Assembly (NCBI RefSeq): GCF_004799405.1
Contig: NZ_SSMW01000120.1
Coordinates: 1 to 64,000, forward strand
Direction of reading: 5' to 3'
DNA length: 64,000 nucleotides
DNA from: Bradyrhizobium sp.
GTDB lineage: Bacteria > Pseudomonadota > Alphaproteobacteria > Rhizobiales > Xanthobacteraceae
Positions 47,332 through 60,041 of this stretch are shown here, piece by piece (positions within the stretch are counted from its first letter, which is position 1; each line of letters starts with the position of its first letter). The notes under the pieces were generated by a model that ran no database searches, had not been told where the DNA came from, and was given only the letters and a program-made list of their open reading frames with translations. The position numbers and the translations under genes were made by a program.

Positions 47332-48303
47332 TTAACTGCGGGGGTGGGCGGAACGGTAGACCTCGAACAGCCGCTCGCTGTCGATGCCGGTATAGATCTG
47401 GGTGGTGGAGAGCGAGGCGTGCCCTAGCAGTTCTTGGATTGCGCGCAGATCGCCCCCGCGCGTGAGAAGGTGGGTGGCGAAGGAATGCCGCAACGCATGT
47501 GGCGTCGCGCTGTCGGGCAGGCCCAGTGCGCCGCGCAGCCGCTCCATGGTGAGCTGAATAATTCGGGCCTTGAGTGGCCCGCCGCGGGCGCCGACGAACA
47601 TCGGTCCCTCCGACGGCAGCGGATGCGGGCACATCGCCGCATAATCCTGGATCAGCGTCAGCACGTTTTGCAGCACCGGTACCATCCGGGTTTTGTTGCC
47701 CTTGCCGGTGACGATCAAAACGTCCCCGACGCCCGGCGCGGGAACGTCGCGGCGCTTGAGCCCCAGCGCTTCGGAAATGCGCAGGCCCGATCCATACAAC
47801 AGCGCCATGACGGCGGCGTCGCGCGCCCAGATCCAGGGATCGCGGGTCTCGCCGGCGCGCTCGTCCGCGTCGGCCAAACGTTTGGCGGCCGCCATCGGCA
47901 GCGGTTTTGGCAAGCTCTTGCCGACCTTGGGTGCACGTATTGCAGAAAGAGCGCCGACCTTGCCTTCGCCTTCCTGTTCGAGGAAGCGTCCGAACGAGCG
48001 CAATCCTGCCAGCGTCCGCATCAGCGATCGGCTGCCGATATCGCCGGCGCGCCGCATCGCCATGAAGGCCCTGACATCGCTGGCCTCGAGGGTTGCGAAT
48101 CGCGGCAGCGTCACCTGCGCGCCCCAGTGTTCGGCGAGAAAGGCCAGGCACTGGCGGAGGTCGCGGGCATAGGCTTCCAGCGTCTTCGGCGACAGCCTGC
48201 GCTCGGCGCGCAGGTGCGACAGCCAGCGCGTCATCTCCTGCGCGATGCCGGCATCGGCGCAAGCGAGTTCGATCGGTTGAATGGCGGGAATCGGCCTGGC
48301 CAT
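47332..48303 (-). CDS. xerC: tyrosine recombinase XerC
   Basis: A 323-residue XerC that with XerD resolves chromosome dimers at dif. The N-terminal SAM-like core-binding domain (about 15-110) is followed by the catalytic domain with the full set of residues: R175, K201, H269, R272, H295 and the nucleophile Y304. A 40-residue hydrophilic N-terminal region precedes the core. No dif-like site is evident nearby. It is divergent from priA across about 100 nt, with no integrase-type mobile element around it, so it is the housekeeping enzyme. Confidence 0.94.
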   Translation of the reverse strand: MARPIPAIQPIELACADAGIAQEMTRWLSHLRAERRLSPKTLEAYARDLRQCLAFLAEHWGAQVTLPRFATLEASDVRAFMAMRRAGDIGSRSLMRTLAGLRSFGRFLEQEGEGKVGALSAIRAPKVGKSLPKPLPMAAAKRLADADERAGETRDPWIWARDAAVMALLYGSGLRISEALGLKRRDVPAPGVGDVLIVTGKGNKTRMVPVLQNVLTLIQDYAAMCPHPLPSEGPMFVGARGGPLKARIIQLTMERLRGALGLPDSATPHALRHSFATHLLTRGGDLRAIQELLGHASLSTTQIYTGIDSERLFEVYRSAHPRS

Positions 48304-48404
48304 GGAACAGTCTATAGCTGTCGTTGCGATGATTCCGGTGGATTATATCGCACCTCTTTCGTTTACTGTTCGCTAACTTTCCAGCCCTTGAGACTGATTC
48401 TCCG

Positions 48405-50615
48405 ATGGACCATTCCGCGCGCGCCAGCACCTCATCCGCGTCGTCGGCGCGTGTCGTCGATGTGCTGGTGCCGGTCGCGCTCAACCAGACCTATTCCTAC
48501 CGGGTGCCGCGCGGCATGGAGTTGAAGCCGGGCGACGTGGTGTGCGTGCCGCTGGGGCCGCGCGAGGCGATCGCGGTGGTGTGGGCGGAAAATCCCGATC
48601 CCGATCCGCGCCTGCACAATCGTCTCAAGGATGTCGGCGAAAAGCTCGACGTGCCGCCGCTGAAGAAGGAATTGCGCGCGCTCGTCGACTGGGTCGCCAA
48701 CTACACGCTGTCGGCGCGCGGCATGGTGCTGCGGATGACATTGCGGATGGGCGAGCATCTCGGGCCGGAGCGGCAACGGATGGGCGTGCGTCTGATCGGC
48801 CAGCCGCCACAACGCATGACGCCGGCGCGGCGGCGGCTGATCGGCATCCTGTCGGATGGCCTGCTGCATGGCAAATCCGAAACCGCCAGGGAAGCCGGCG
48901 TCAGTGCCGGCGCGATCGATGGCCTCGTCGATGAAGGCACGCTGACGATCGAACCGATGCCGCGCGCGCCGGCGCCGCCGGCGCCCGATCCGGCATTCGC
49001 CGCACCTGATTTTTCCCGTCAGCAGCGCACCGCGGTGGATGCGATGCGCGCCCTTGCGGCCAACGGCAGTTTTCACGTGGCCCTTCTCGACGGCGTGACG
49101 GGTTCGGGCAAGACCGAAGTTTATTTCGAGGCGATCGCCGAAATCATCCACCACGGCAGGCAATCGCTGATCCTGATGCCGGAGATCGCGCTGACCGGGC
49201 AATTCCTCGACCGCTTCGCGCAGCGTTTCGGCGTGCGTCCGCTGGAATGGCATTCCGAACTGACCCCGCGCACGCGGGCGCGTAACTGGGCCGCGATCGC
49301 CGCCGGTGAGGCCCCCGTCGTGGTCGGTGCGCGCTCGGCGCTGTTTCTGCCCTATGCCGATCTCGGGCTGATCGTGGTCGATGAAGAGCACGACCAGGCC
49401 TACAAGCAGGACGAGGGCGTCCACTACCACGCCCGCGACATGGCGGTGGTGCGGGCGCATATCGCCAAGATTCCGATCGTACTGGCCTCGGCGACGCCAT
49501 CGGTCGAGACGGAGGTTAATGCCCGCAAGGGGCGCTATCAGCGCGTGGTGTTGCCGTCGCGGTTCGGCGGCCAGCATATGCCGCATATCGAGGCGATCGA
49601 TCTGCGGCGCGAAGGCCCGGTGCGGGGCCGTTTCATCTCGCCGCCTTTGGCCGAGCATATCCGGGTCGCAATCGAGCGGCGCGAGCAGGCGCTGTTGTTT
49701 CTCAATCGCCGCGGCTATGCGCCGCTGACGCTATGCCGGACCTGCGGGCATCGCTTTGCCTGCACCATCTGCGACGCCTGGCTGGTAGATCACCGTTTCC
49801 GCCAGCGTCTGGTCTGCCATCATTGCGGCTTCTCGGTGCCGCGTCCGCATGTCTGCCCGCATTGCGCGGCGGAGGAATCGCTGGTCGCCGTCGGTCCCGG
49901 CGTCGAGCGCCTGCAGGAGGAAGCCGCGGCGCTGTTTCCGCAAGCGCGCACCATGGTGCTGTCGAGCGATCTCGTCACCTCGATCGAGACCATGCGCAGT
50001 GAATTGAACGAGATCGCGGAAGGCCGCGTCGATATCATCATCGGCACCCAATTGGTGGCGAAGGGGCATAATTTCCCTCGATTGAATCTGGTCGGCGTGG
50101 TCGATGCCGATCTGGGGCTCGGCAACGGCGATCCGCGCGCCGCCGAGCGGACCTTTCAACTGCTCAATCAGGTGATCGGTCGCGCCGGGCGCGACCAGGG
50201 CCGCGGCGTCGGCTATCTGCAGACCCATCAGCCCGAGCATCCGGTGATGAAGGCGCTAGTGGCGTGCGATCGCGAGGCGTTTTATGCCAGCGAGATCGAG
50301 GCCCGTGAGCGCGCCGGCTATCCGCCGTTCGGCCGGCTGGCGAGCCTGATTATTTCGGCTGGCGACCGCCCGACCGCGGAGGGTTTTGCGCGCAAGCTGG
50401 CCGCGGTCGCGCCGATCGATGAGCGCATACAAGTGCTCGGGCCCGCCGAAGCGCCGCTCGCGGTGATCAAGGGCCGCTATCGGTTCCGGCTATTGGTGAA
50501 ATCGCTGCGCAGTGTCGACCTGTCGGAATACCTGCGCGAATGGCTCGCGGCGGGTCCGAAGACCAGGGGCAATCTCAAGCTTGAGATCGATGTCGATCCG
50601 CAGAGTTTTTTGTAG
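48405..50615 (+). CDS. priA: primosomal replication restart helicase PriA
   Basis: A 736-residue PriA (3'-to-5' DEXH helicase for replication restart). The N-terminal DNA-binding part covers about 1-200; Walker A is G-V-T-G-S-G-K-T (230-237) and the DEEH box is at 326-329. All eight zinc cysteines are present (C444, C447, C453, C456, C471, C474, C484, C487). The motif V and VI region, with G-R-A-G-R around residue 590, is intact. Length is normal. It is followed by a good intrinsic terminator. Confidence 0.97.
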   Translation: MDHSARASTSSASSARVVDVLVPVALNQTYSYRVPRGMELKPGDVVCVPLGPREAIAVVWAENPDPDPRLHNRLKDVGEKLDVPPLKKELRALVDWVANYTLSARGMVLRMTLRMGEHLGPERQRMGVRLIGQPPQRMTPARRRLIGILSDGLLHGKSETAREAGVSAGAIDGLVDEGTLTIEPMPRAPAPPAPDPAFAAPDFSRQQRTAVDAMRALAANGSFHVALLDGVTGSGKTEVYFEAIAEIIHHGRQSLILMPEIALTGQFLDRFAQRFGVRPLEWHSELTPRTRARNWAAIAAGEAPVVVGARSALFLPYADLGLIVVDEEHDQAYKQDEGVHYHARDMAVVRAHIAKIPIVLASATPSVETEVNARKGRYQRVVLPSRFGGQHMPHIEAIDLRREGPVRGRFISPPLAEHIRVAIERREQALLFLNRRGYAPLTLCRTCGHRFACTICDAWLVDHRFRQRLVCHHCGFSVPRPHVCPHCAAEESLVAVGPGVERLQEEAAALFPQARTMVLSSDLVTSIETMRSELNEIAEGRVDIIIGTQLVAKGHNFPRLNLVGVVDADLGLGNGDPRAAERTFQLLNQVIGRAGRDQGRGVGYLQTHQPEHPVMKALVACDREAFYASEIEARERAGYPPFGRLASLIISAGDRPTAEGFARKLAAVAPIDERIQVLGPAEAPLAVIKGRYRFRLLVKSLRSVDLSEYLREWLAAGPKTRGNLKLEIDVDPQSFL

Positions 50616-50627
50616 TGGAGGCAACGC

Positions 50628-50660
50628 GGCCTGCCGTCTTTTGTGACGGCAGGCCTGTTT
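50628..50660 (+). terminator. Rho-independent terminator after priA
   Basis: A perfect 11-bp stem GGCCTGCCGTC (50628-50638) / GACGGCAGGCC (50645-50655) with a 6-nt loop, then TGTTTT. It starts 13 nt after the priA stop. Confidence 0.85.
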
Positions 50661-50744
50661 TCGGCGCGCAAGCGTTTCCGCGGCCCTGCTGGACGCAACG
50701 CTTGCCGAATGGGGAAAGGAAGAGAGTTCAAACGCCCAGGGAGG

Positions 50745-51239
50745 TCACATGACCTCGGCGACGACGCGGCCGACGCCGGCATCGGTCAAGCCGATCGCGC
50801 GGGCGGCGGCGGTCGACAGATCGAGCACCCGGCCGTGGACGAACGGGCCGCGGTCATTGACGGTGACAACCACGCTGCGGTCGCCATGGGTCACCTTCAG
50901 CTTGGTGCCGAACGGCAGCGAACGGTGGGCGCACGTCATCGCGTTCTGGTTAAAACGCTGGCCGGAAGCGGTCTCGCTGCCGGATTCGTTACCGTAATAG
51001 GAGGCCATGCCGGAGAAACTGCCTCCGGTGCCGGCGGAGGCCGGAGCAAGGGCGTTGGCATCGCGCCAGGAACCGCCCTGAGAGCCGCCGGAAGCGTTGC
51101 TGGCGTGATGGTGATGGCGGTGGGATTTGGCCGAGGCTTCGGTGATGCCTCCGCCGAACAAGAGAGTTGCGGCGAGGACGGTTAGCGCCGTACGCGACTG
51201 GGTTGCAGTTCCCAGTGTCGACTTTTGGTATTGCATCAT
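50745..51239 (-). CDS. RlpA-like double-psi beta-barrel protein
   Basis: A 164-residue exported protein. The signal peptide runs to about residue 37 (cleavage near E-A-S-A). A His-rich stretch S-H-R-H-H-H-H-A-S follows, then a Gly/Ser linker and an RlpA-type DPBB domain from about residue 78. That domain reads A-S-Y-Y-G, T-A-S-G-Q-R-F, M-T-C-A-H-R-S-L-P-F-G-T and V-N-D-R-G-P-F-V-x-G-R-x-L-D-L-S. Homologues cleave peptidoglycan lacking stem peptides, but this one has no SPOR domain. Start: ATG at 51239 with AAGGGA upstream; a second ATG is next to it. Confidence 0.88.
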   Translation of the reverse strand: MMQYQKSTLGTATQSRTALTVLAATLLFGGGITEASAKSHRHHHHASNASGGSQGGSWRDANALAPASAGTGGSFSGMASYYGNESGSETASGQRFNQNAMTCAHRSLPFGTKLKVTHGDRSVVVTVNDRGPFVHGRVLDLSTAAARAIGLTDAGVGRVVAEVM

Positions 51240-51896
51240 ATTCGTAGTCCCTTGAGATAGTATTGCCACATATGTGGCAAGTGGAACCCCCGTCCCGTTT
51301 TGAGTGGTTGCCGTTTGGTGACCCAATGAGGCGTAAACTGGGCAGTAAATTGTTTTATGAGTTACTGAAACATCTTGTTACTGATCGAATATAATCATTA
51401 GATATTCCGTAATAGTTAAAAGTAATATTTTTTAACCATTTATTACTTAATAATACTGTCTAGATAAGTCATTGTGCGGTGCAACAAGATTTGCGCAAGT
51501 AATGCGGACAACGGAATGGCTTGCGGATAAGGCCGTTCCTGCGGACAGCTCATGAGGCCCATGCATCGACGCACGGAACGATGCCTCCGGTCGGTGACCG
51601 AAAACCCAAGGCGCCGCTCGACGCACGCCGCACCAATCGCGGCGTCGATTCGTTGGAAAATCGCTTCCAGAGGGTCGCTGTCGAGCCATGTGCGACAAGG
51701 CATCGCCAACTGTCGCCGTCATGTTGCACCTGCGCTCTCGCTATGTTAGCAAAGCCGCGATTTTATCGCTGCCGGTACACTTTGTGCCGGTCGAAAAATC
51801 GAAGTTCCATTGAATTCCAAGGGCTTGAATCGCTAGGCGCCGCATTGTGGCGACGGTTTTTCCCCTTGCGAATTTGACAGCTAAAAGAGCGTGCTT
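51240..51896. other. 657-nt intergenic region upstream of atpH and rlpA-like gene
   Basis: No convincing gene. It contains an AT-rich island (51340-51475) and, nearer atpH, an imperfect 19-nt palindrome CCGGTACA-C-TT-TGTGCCGG (51772-51790) that could be an operator. The frames present (51552-51749 plus, 51443-51722 minus) are Arg/Ser-rich with no recognisable domain. The promoters of the divergent RlpA-like gene and the atp operon should both lie here. Confidence 0.6.
51340..51475. other. AT-rich island
   Basis: About 135 bp of strikingly AT-rich DNA in an otherwise GC-rich region. It includes an 8-bp exact inverted repeat AAGTAATA (51420-51427) / TATTACTT (51441-51448) around a T6 tract, and TATAAT at 51390-51395. 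It may be a promoter/nucleoid-protein region or residual foreign DNA. The sequence alone does not decide. Confidence 0.6.
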
Positions 51897-53986
<2,090 letters not shown>

Positions 53987-53992
53987 TTTCTA

Positions 53993-54111
53993 CGCCTCTC
54001 CCGCTTGTGGGGGAGGTCGACCGGCGTAGCCGGTCGGGTGGGGGCTGATGCTGATCTCTCAGACGCGCTGGCTCCCACCCCGCCCCTCCTCCGCAAGCGG
54101 GAGAAGGGGAC
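53993..54111. repeat. palindromic repeat between atpA and atpG
   Basis: A roughly 119-bp inverted-repeat element, GCCTCTCCCGCTTG at the left and the complement-like CAAGCGGGAGAAGG at the right. The internal palindrome GACCGGCGTAGCCGGTC and a GGGTGGG...CCCACCC pair lie inside. It belongs to the same broad type as 33251-33401, and sits within the atp operon. Confidence 0.75.
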
Positions 54112-54140
54112 GCAACCGAGGTGCTGTGGGTTAGACTGGA

Positions 54141-55019
54141 ATGGCTTCACTTAAAGACATGCGGGTCCGCATCGCCTCGACCAAGGCGACGCAGAAGATC
54201 ACCAAGGCCATGCAGATGGTCGCGGCCTCGAGGCTGCGTCGCGCGCAAAACGCCGCCGAAGCCGCGCGGCCCTACGCGGAGAAAATGGACGTGGTGATTT
54301 CGAATATTGCGACCGCGGCCGCGAGTTCACCCGGCGCGCCGGTGCTGATGGCCGGTACCGGCAAAGATCAGGTCCATCTGCTGCTGGTTTGCACCGGCGA
54401 ACGCGGCCTCTGCGGCGCGTTCAATTCGTCGATCGTACGGCTGGCCCGCGAGCGCGCCCTGGCGCTGATGAGTCAAGGCAAAGAGGTCAAATTCTTCTGT
54501 GTTGGCCGCAAGGGGTTCGAGTTGCTGCGCCGCACCTTCGAGAAGCAAATCGTGGAAAATGTCGAGTTGCGCTCGGTGCGGCAGCTCGGTTTTGTCAATG
54601 CCGAAGACATTGCCAAAAAGGTCATTGCCCGCTTCGAGGCCGGCGAGTTCGACGTTTGCTCGCTGTTTTATTCGCGCTTCAAATCGGTGGTTTCGCAGGT
54701 TCCGACCGCGCAACAGATCATTCCGCTGGTCGTGGAAACTCAGCCTGCCAATGCCGGCCCTGCGACCTCTTACGAATATGAACCGGAAGAGGACGAGATC
54801 CTGACCGGTCTGTTGCCGCGCAATCTCGCGGTGCAGGTCTTCCGCGCGCTATTGGAAAACAATGCCTCGTTCTACGGCGCGCAGATGAGCGCGATGGACA
54901 ACGCCACCCGCAACGCCGGCGACATGATCCGCAAGCAGACCCAGATCTACAATCGAACCCGCCAGGCAATGATCACCAAGGAGCTGATTGAAATCATCTC
55001 CGGCGCCGAGGCGCTCTGA
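54141..55019 (+). CDS. atpG: ATP synthase F1 gamma subunit
   Basis: A 292-residue gamma subunit, the rotor shaft of F1. It starts [24 protein letters not shown], has S-D-R-G-L-C-G-like [12 protein letters not shown], and ends with the C-terminal helix [12 protein letters not shown] and the [12 protein letters not shown] tail. Standard length. It is separated from atpD by an ohr gene. Confidence 0.98.
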   Translation: MASLKDMRVRIASTKATQKITKAMQMVAASRLRRAQNAAEAARPYAEKMDVVISNIATAAASSPGAPVLMAGTGKDQVHLLLVCTGERGLCGAFNSSIVRLARERALALMSQGKEVKFFCVGRKGFELLRRTFEKQIVENVELRSVRQLGFVNAEDIAKKVIARFEAGEFDVCSLFYSRFKSVVSQVPTAQQIIPLVVETQPANAGPATSYEYEPEEDEILTGLLPRNLAVQVFRALLENNASFYGAQMSAMDNATRNAGDMIRKQTQIYNRTRQAMITKELIEIISGAEAL

Positions 55020-55046
55020 TAGCGACATGTCAACAGGAGGCGCTTC

Positions 55047-56907
<1,861 letters not shown>

Positions 56908-56913
56908 GAAACT

Positions 56914-57029
56914 GTCGTTATTGCCGGGCAGAAGCGCGAAGTGCATCTCCGCGCCAGATGACCCGGCAATCCATCGACAAAATTGTCTTGAGTGATGGAC
57001 CCGCGGGTCAGGCCCGCGGGTGACAATGG
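56914..57029. repeat. palindromic repeat between atpD and atpC
   Basis: Two inverted modules: TTGCCGGG (56921-56928) with CCCGGCAA (56962-56969), and GACCCGCGGGTC followed by GGCCCGCGGGTGACAAT. It begins GTCGTTATTGCCGGG and ends GTGACAATG, a style of Bradyrhizobium intergenic repeat. It lies inside the atp operon and ends 15 nt before the atpC start. Confidence 0.7.
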
Positions 57030-57043
57030 AAAGCGGAACGACC

Positions 57044-57451
57044 ATGGCCACCTTCCACTTCGATCTCGTCTCGCCGGAAAAACTCGCTTTCTCCGGCGAA
57101 GTCGACCAGGTTGACGTCCCCGGCGTCGAGGGCGACTTCGGCGTGCTCGCCGGTCATGCGCCGGTGGTCGCCGCAATCCGGCCGGGCATCCTCACCGTGA
57201 TGTCAGGCGGAACGCAGCAGAAGATCATCGTGCTCGGCGGTCTTGCCGAAGTGTCCGACAAGGGTCTCACCGTGCTCGCCGATGTCGCCACCTCGCTGCA
57301 GGATCTCGATCGGGCCCAGTTCGCCGATCAGATTTCCAGCATGGAAGCCAAGCTCGCCGAGAACGAGGGCTCCGAACTTGACCGCGCGGTCGAGCGGCTC
57401 GATCATTTCAAGAGCATCCAGCACGAGCTCAATTCGACCGCGTTGCATTAG
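57044..57451 (+). CDS. atpC: ATP synthase F1 epsilon subunit
   Basis: A 135-residue epsilon subunit, which inhibits ATP hydrolysis and couples rotor to F0. The N-terminal beta-sandwich is [13 protein letters not shown], and [15 protein letters not shown] is the family block around residues 32-46. The C-terminal helical hairpin is shorter than the enteric one. ATG at 57044 with a GGAACGACC spacer; the frame is open eight codons upstream in the repeat. Its stop overlaps by 4 nt the stop of the convergent Nudix gene. Confidence 0.96.
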   Translation: MATFHFDLVSPEKLAFSGEVDQVDVPGVEGDFGVLAGHAPVVAAIRPGILTVMSGGTQQKIIVLGGLAEVSDKGLTVLADVATSLQDLDRAQFADQISSMEAKLAENEGSELDRAVERLDHFKSIQHELNSTALH

Positions 57452-57957
57452 CTTCGTCGCGCGAATGCTGCAAATTGCTGCGCCACCGACCGATATACCT
57501 CGCGCCTGAACGGCACCACGAGATCGGCGACACGGTCGAGCCGCTCCCACCGCCACTGGTCGAATTCCGCGGGCTGGTTGTTGCGCGGCGTCAGCGGATC
57601 GATTTCGGCATCCTGCCCGGTGAAACGCAGCGCGAACCATTTCTGCCGCTGGCCGCGGAATTTCGCCAGCCGGTGCGACGATGGCCCGGCGAATGGCGGA
57701 AATTCGTAAACCAGCCAGTCGGTTTCGCCGAGATAGCTTGCGTTCACCACGCCGGTCTCTTCCCACAATTCGCGCATTGCTGCGTCACGCAGGTTTTCAT
57801 TCGCGTCGACACCGCCCTGCGGCATCTGCCACTCCAGGCCGGGAAGAATGATTTCCGGTCCGTCATCCCGAAAGCGTCGTCCGATCAGGACCTGCCCCGC
57901 GACGTTGAACAAGGCGATCCCCACATTGGGGCGATAGGGTTTGCCGTCTGTCATCAA
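57448..57957 (-). CDS. RppH-like RNA pyrophosphohydrolase (paralogue 1)
   Basis: A 169-residue Nudix hydrolase. The box G-x5-E-x7-R-E-x-x-E-E-x-G is complete at residues 48-70 (E54, R62, E63, E66, E67, G69). Y-R-P-N-V-G-I at the start, W-Q-M-P-Q-G-G-V-D before the box and G-Q-R-Q-K-W-F after it are RppH features. RppH converts 5'-triphosphate RNA ends to monophosphate, starting mRNA decay. It lies next to a second rppH-like gene (58058-58561) on the same strand, 100 nt apart. Confidence 0.88.
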   Translation of the reverse strand: MMTDGKPYRPNVGIALFNVAGQVLIGRRFRDDGPEIILPGLEWQMPQGGVDANENLRDAAMRELWEETGVVNASYLGETDWLVYEFPPFAGPSSHRLAKFRGQRQKWFALRFTGQDAEIDPLTPRNNQPAEFDQWRWERLDRVADLVVPFRREVYRSVAQQFAAFARRS

Positions 57958-58057
57958 TTCAATAGCCGCTGTTCCGGGATGGTCGGAAAGGACCAGACCG
58001 GAATCTCGAGATTTCCGGGTTCGCTGATTTCAGTCGCGTCCTGGAGTGCCGTCGCCA

Positions 58058-58561
58058 CTAGCTGCCCGCGAGGCTGGAAAATTCCTTCACCACGCGCTCA
58101 TAGACCGGGCGCTTGAACGGCACGATCAGGGTGGGAAGATTCTTCATCGGCTCCCAGCGCCAGCTGACGAACTCCGCCTTATGGCCTCCGCCGGGGTTGG
58201 CGACGTTGATCTCGGCGTCTTCGCCGGTGAAGCGAACCGCATACCATTTCTGCCGCTGGCCCCGATAGCGGCCCTTCCAGGTGCGGCCGGCGACGATGCG
58301 TGGAATGTCATAGATCAGCCAGTCCGCGACCTCGCCGAGCTTCTCGACCGAGCGGACGCTGGTTTCCTCATAGAGTTCGCGCTTGGCGGCCGACCATGTG
58401 TCCTCGCCGGGGTCGACGCCTCCTTGCGGCATCTGCCAGACGTGAGACTCGTCGACGTGCTCGATGCCGCCGGCGCGGCGGCCGATGAAGACGAGCCCTG
58501 TTGCGTTGATCAGCATCATGCCGACGCATGTTCGATAGGGCAGGTCTTCGTAGCGCGCCAT
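58058..58561 (-). CDS. rppH: RppH-like RNA pyrophosphohydrolase (paralogue 2)
   Basis: A 167-residue Nudix hydrolase close to standard alphaproteobacterial Rpp[12 protein letters not shown] at the start, W-Q-M-P-Q-G-G-V-D and G-Q-R-Q-K-W-Y. The Nudix box is at 47-69, with S68 in place of the usual glycine (E-E-T-S-V). The catalytic E62, E65 and E66 are intact, and I believe this Ser occurs in related Bradyrhizobium proteins. ATG at 58561 ([10 protein letters not shown]). It is upstream of the other paralogue on the same strand, so an operon is likely. Which of the two is the main RppH cannot be decided here. Confidence 0.88.
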   Translation of the reverse strand: MARYEDLPYRTCVGMMLINATGLVFIGRRAGGIEHVDESHVWQMPQGGVDPGEDTWSAAKRELYEETSVRSVEKLGEVADWLIYDIPRIVAGRTWKGRYRGQRQKWYAVRFTGEDAEINVANPGGGHKAEFVSWRWEPMKNLPTLIVPFKRPVYERVVKEFSSLAGS

Positions 58562-58635
58562 CCAGTCAAAGCCTCTTGCCGTCACGCAGGCGGACGAGAC
58601 CCGGCGGGTCCGAATTCGCGCCAGCCGGTCGATCT

Positions 58636-59838
58636 TCAGCCTGATTTTGATTTCAGCATCGCCGTTGTCAATGGCACAAGCATGATGCCACGGCTTTCAA
58701 GCGTCTTGATCCAGACGCCAACCCGCTCGATCGAAATCGGCAACGCCGAGGCGATGCCGACCGCGGTTCCGCGTTCCTTCGCCAGATTTTCAAGCGTGGC
58801 CAGCGCCCGGTCGATTTCCGCCGCGGTCGGTACCGCATCGATGTTTAAATCGGCCCTGGCGAACGGCATCGCCTGACCAGCCGCCAATGAGGCAGCGACA
58901 CTGCGCGGCGCCGACCCGTCGTCGAGATAACCGAGCCCGCGTTTGGCAGCTTCGCGGATAATGGGCTGCATCACTGCGTCCGTGACGACGAAGCGTGTGC
59001 CCATGAAGTTGGCGATCCCGGCAAAGCCCTGGAACCGGCTGAGATGCCAGTACAGCCGGTCGAGATTCTGTTCGGTGCTCAACGTCGTGAGCAAGGTCTG
59101 CGGGCCCGGGTCGTTGTCTGGATAATCGAACGGTTCCATCGGAACCTGCAGCAGAATCTCGTGGCGCTGCGCGCGCGCGCGCTCCGCCAGCCTGGTGGGA
59201 TCCGAACCATAGGGCGTAAACGCCAGCGTCACCGCGGGTGGCAGTTTCATGATGGCGTCGGTGGTTTTGGCGGCGCCGACGCCGAGGCCTCCGACCACGA
59301 TGGAGACCGTGGGCATCCTCGCCGCCTTGGCGCGGTCGGCTTCGGCGGCGTAAACCGTGAACGGCTTCAGTCCATCCGATACCACCGGGATCATGCCGTA
59401 GCGTGATTTTTCGAGCAGGCGCGGATCGATCCCGGCCATCATCGCGGGTTCGGCGACGGCTTCGCCCTTGTCCGCGGCGTCACCGGATATCACGACGTCA
59501 TGGTGCGCGCCGCTCGAGCCGTCGATAATGGTGACGGTCTTACGATCGTCGGGCGCGGTTTGTCTGGGCGCTGGTTTCGCTGCCGGCGCGGATGGGTTCG
59601 AGGACGCCGGGCTGGATTTTTCGCTCTCTGGGGCCGCCTCACGCAGTGCGATGCGCGCGATCGGCTCGCCGCCCAGCGGATTGTCATTGAAGATGGCAAA
59701 GCCTGCGAAGGCGACCAGAAACAGGCCCAGCAGCACGGCAAGCGCCTGAGTTCCGGTAAACGGCAGCCGATATCGGCGCTTGACGCGCACCGTCTCCTGT
59801 CCGAGCGGCGTGCTCAGATCGTCGGCCGTCTCTGCCAT
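58636..59838 (-). CDS. divergent polysaccharide deacetylase family protein
   Basis: A 400-residue protein: a cytoplasmic N-terminal tail (1-30), one membrane span (about 30-50), a Pro/Ala/Ser-rich linker (65-130) and the divergent polysaccharide deacetylase domain (Pfam PF04748) from about residue 165. Seen in the domain are [29 protein letters not shown] and I-A-N-F-M-G-T-R-F. It lies between ctpA and rppH, in a cell-wall neighbourhood (envC-ctpA), so a periplasmic envelope role is likely. ATG at 59838 has GGGAAAG before it. Confidence 0.88.
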   Translation of the reverse strand: MAETADDLSTPLGQETVRVKRRYRLPFTGTQALAVLLGLFLVAFAGFAIFNDNPLGGEPIARIALREAAPESEKSSPASSNPSAPAAKPAPRQTAPDDRKTVTIIDGSSGAHHDVVISGDAADKGEAVAEPAMMAGIDPRLLEKSRYGMIPVVSDGLKPFTVYAAEADRAKAARMPTVSIVVGGLGVGAAKTTDAIMKLPPAVTLAFTPYGSDPTRLAERARAQRHEILLQVPMEPFDYPDNDPGPQTLLTTLSTEQNLDRLYWHLSRFQGFAGIANFMGTRFVVTDAVMQPIIREAAKRGLGYLDDGSAPRSVAASLAAGQAMPFARADLNIDAVPTAAEIDRALATLENLAKERGTAVGIASALPISIERVGVWIKTLESRGIMLVPLTTAMLKSKSG

Positions 59839-59983
59839 CAAGCTTTCCCGAATCAACCGCGCCCGACGATACCACGGCAGGGCAATGCCGCGGCAGGCCC
59901 GGCGCCGCCGCAGCGTTGAAAAGCAGGGTTCCAGGAGCCGCCGGTTGCAGGTCTGGACCATCCAGCAATCTGGACCATTCAAC

Positions 59984-60009
59984 AAAAAGGGCGGCCCGAA
60001 GGCCGCCCT
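59984..60009 (-). terminator. Rho-independent terminator after ctpA
   Basis: On the minus strand a perfect 9-bp stem AGGGCGGCC / GGCCGCCCT with a UUCG tetraloop (60001-60009 and 59988-59996) is followed by TTTTTGTT. It starts 32 nt after the ctpA stop. Confidence 0.9.
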
Positions 60010-60041
60010 ATTGTGCAAAAGCCGGTCAGGCCGGTGACGCC

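Noticed and set aside
47332..48303. XerC considered as a phage or island integrase
   Set aside because: Sequence and the priA neighbourhood fit the housekeeping enzyme; no tRNA, attachment repeats or mobile genes lie nearby.
47228..48484. Upstream part of the long minus-strand frame that ends in DUF4337
   Set aside because: This part overlaps xerC in another frame and is Arg-rich shadow sequence; only the last 195 codons are a real DUF4337 gene.
51443..51749. Short frames on both strands in the atp upstream region
   Set aside because: Arg/Ser-rich, no ribosome site, overlapping on both strands, and partly in the AT-rich island; likely chance.
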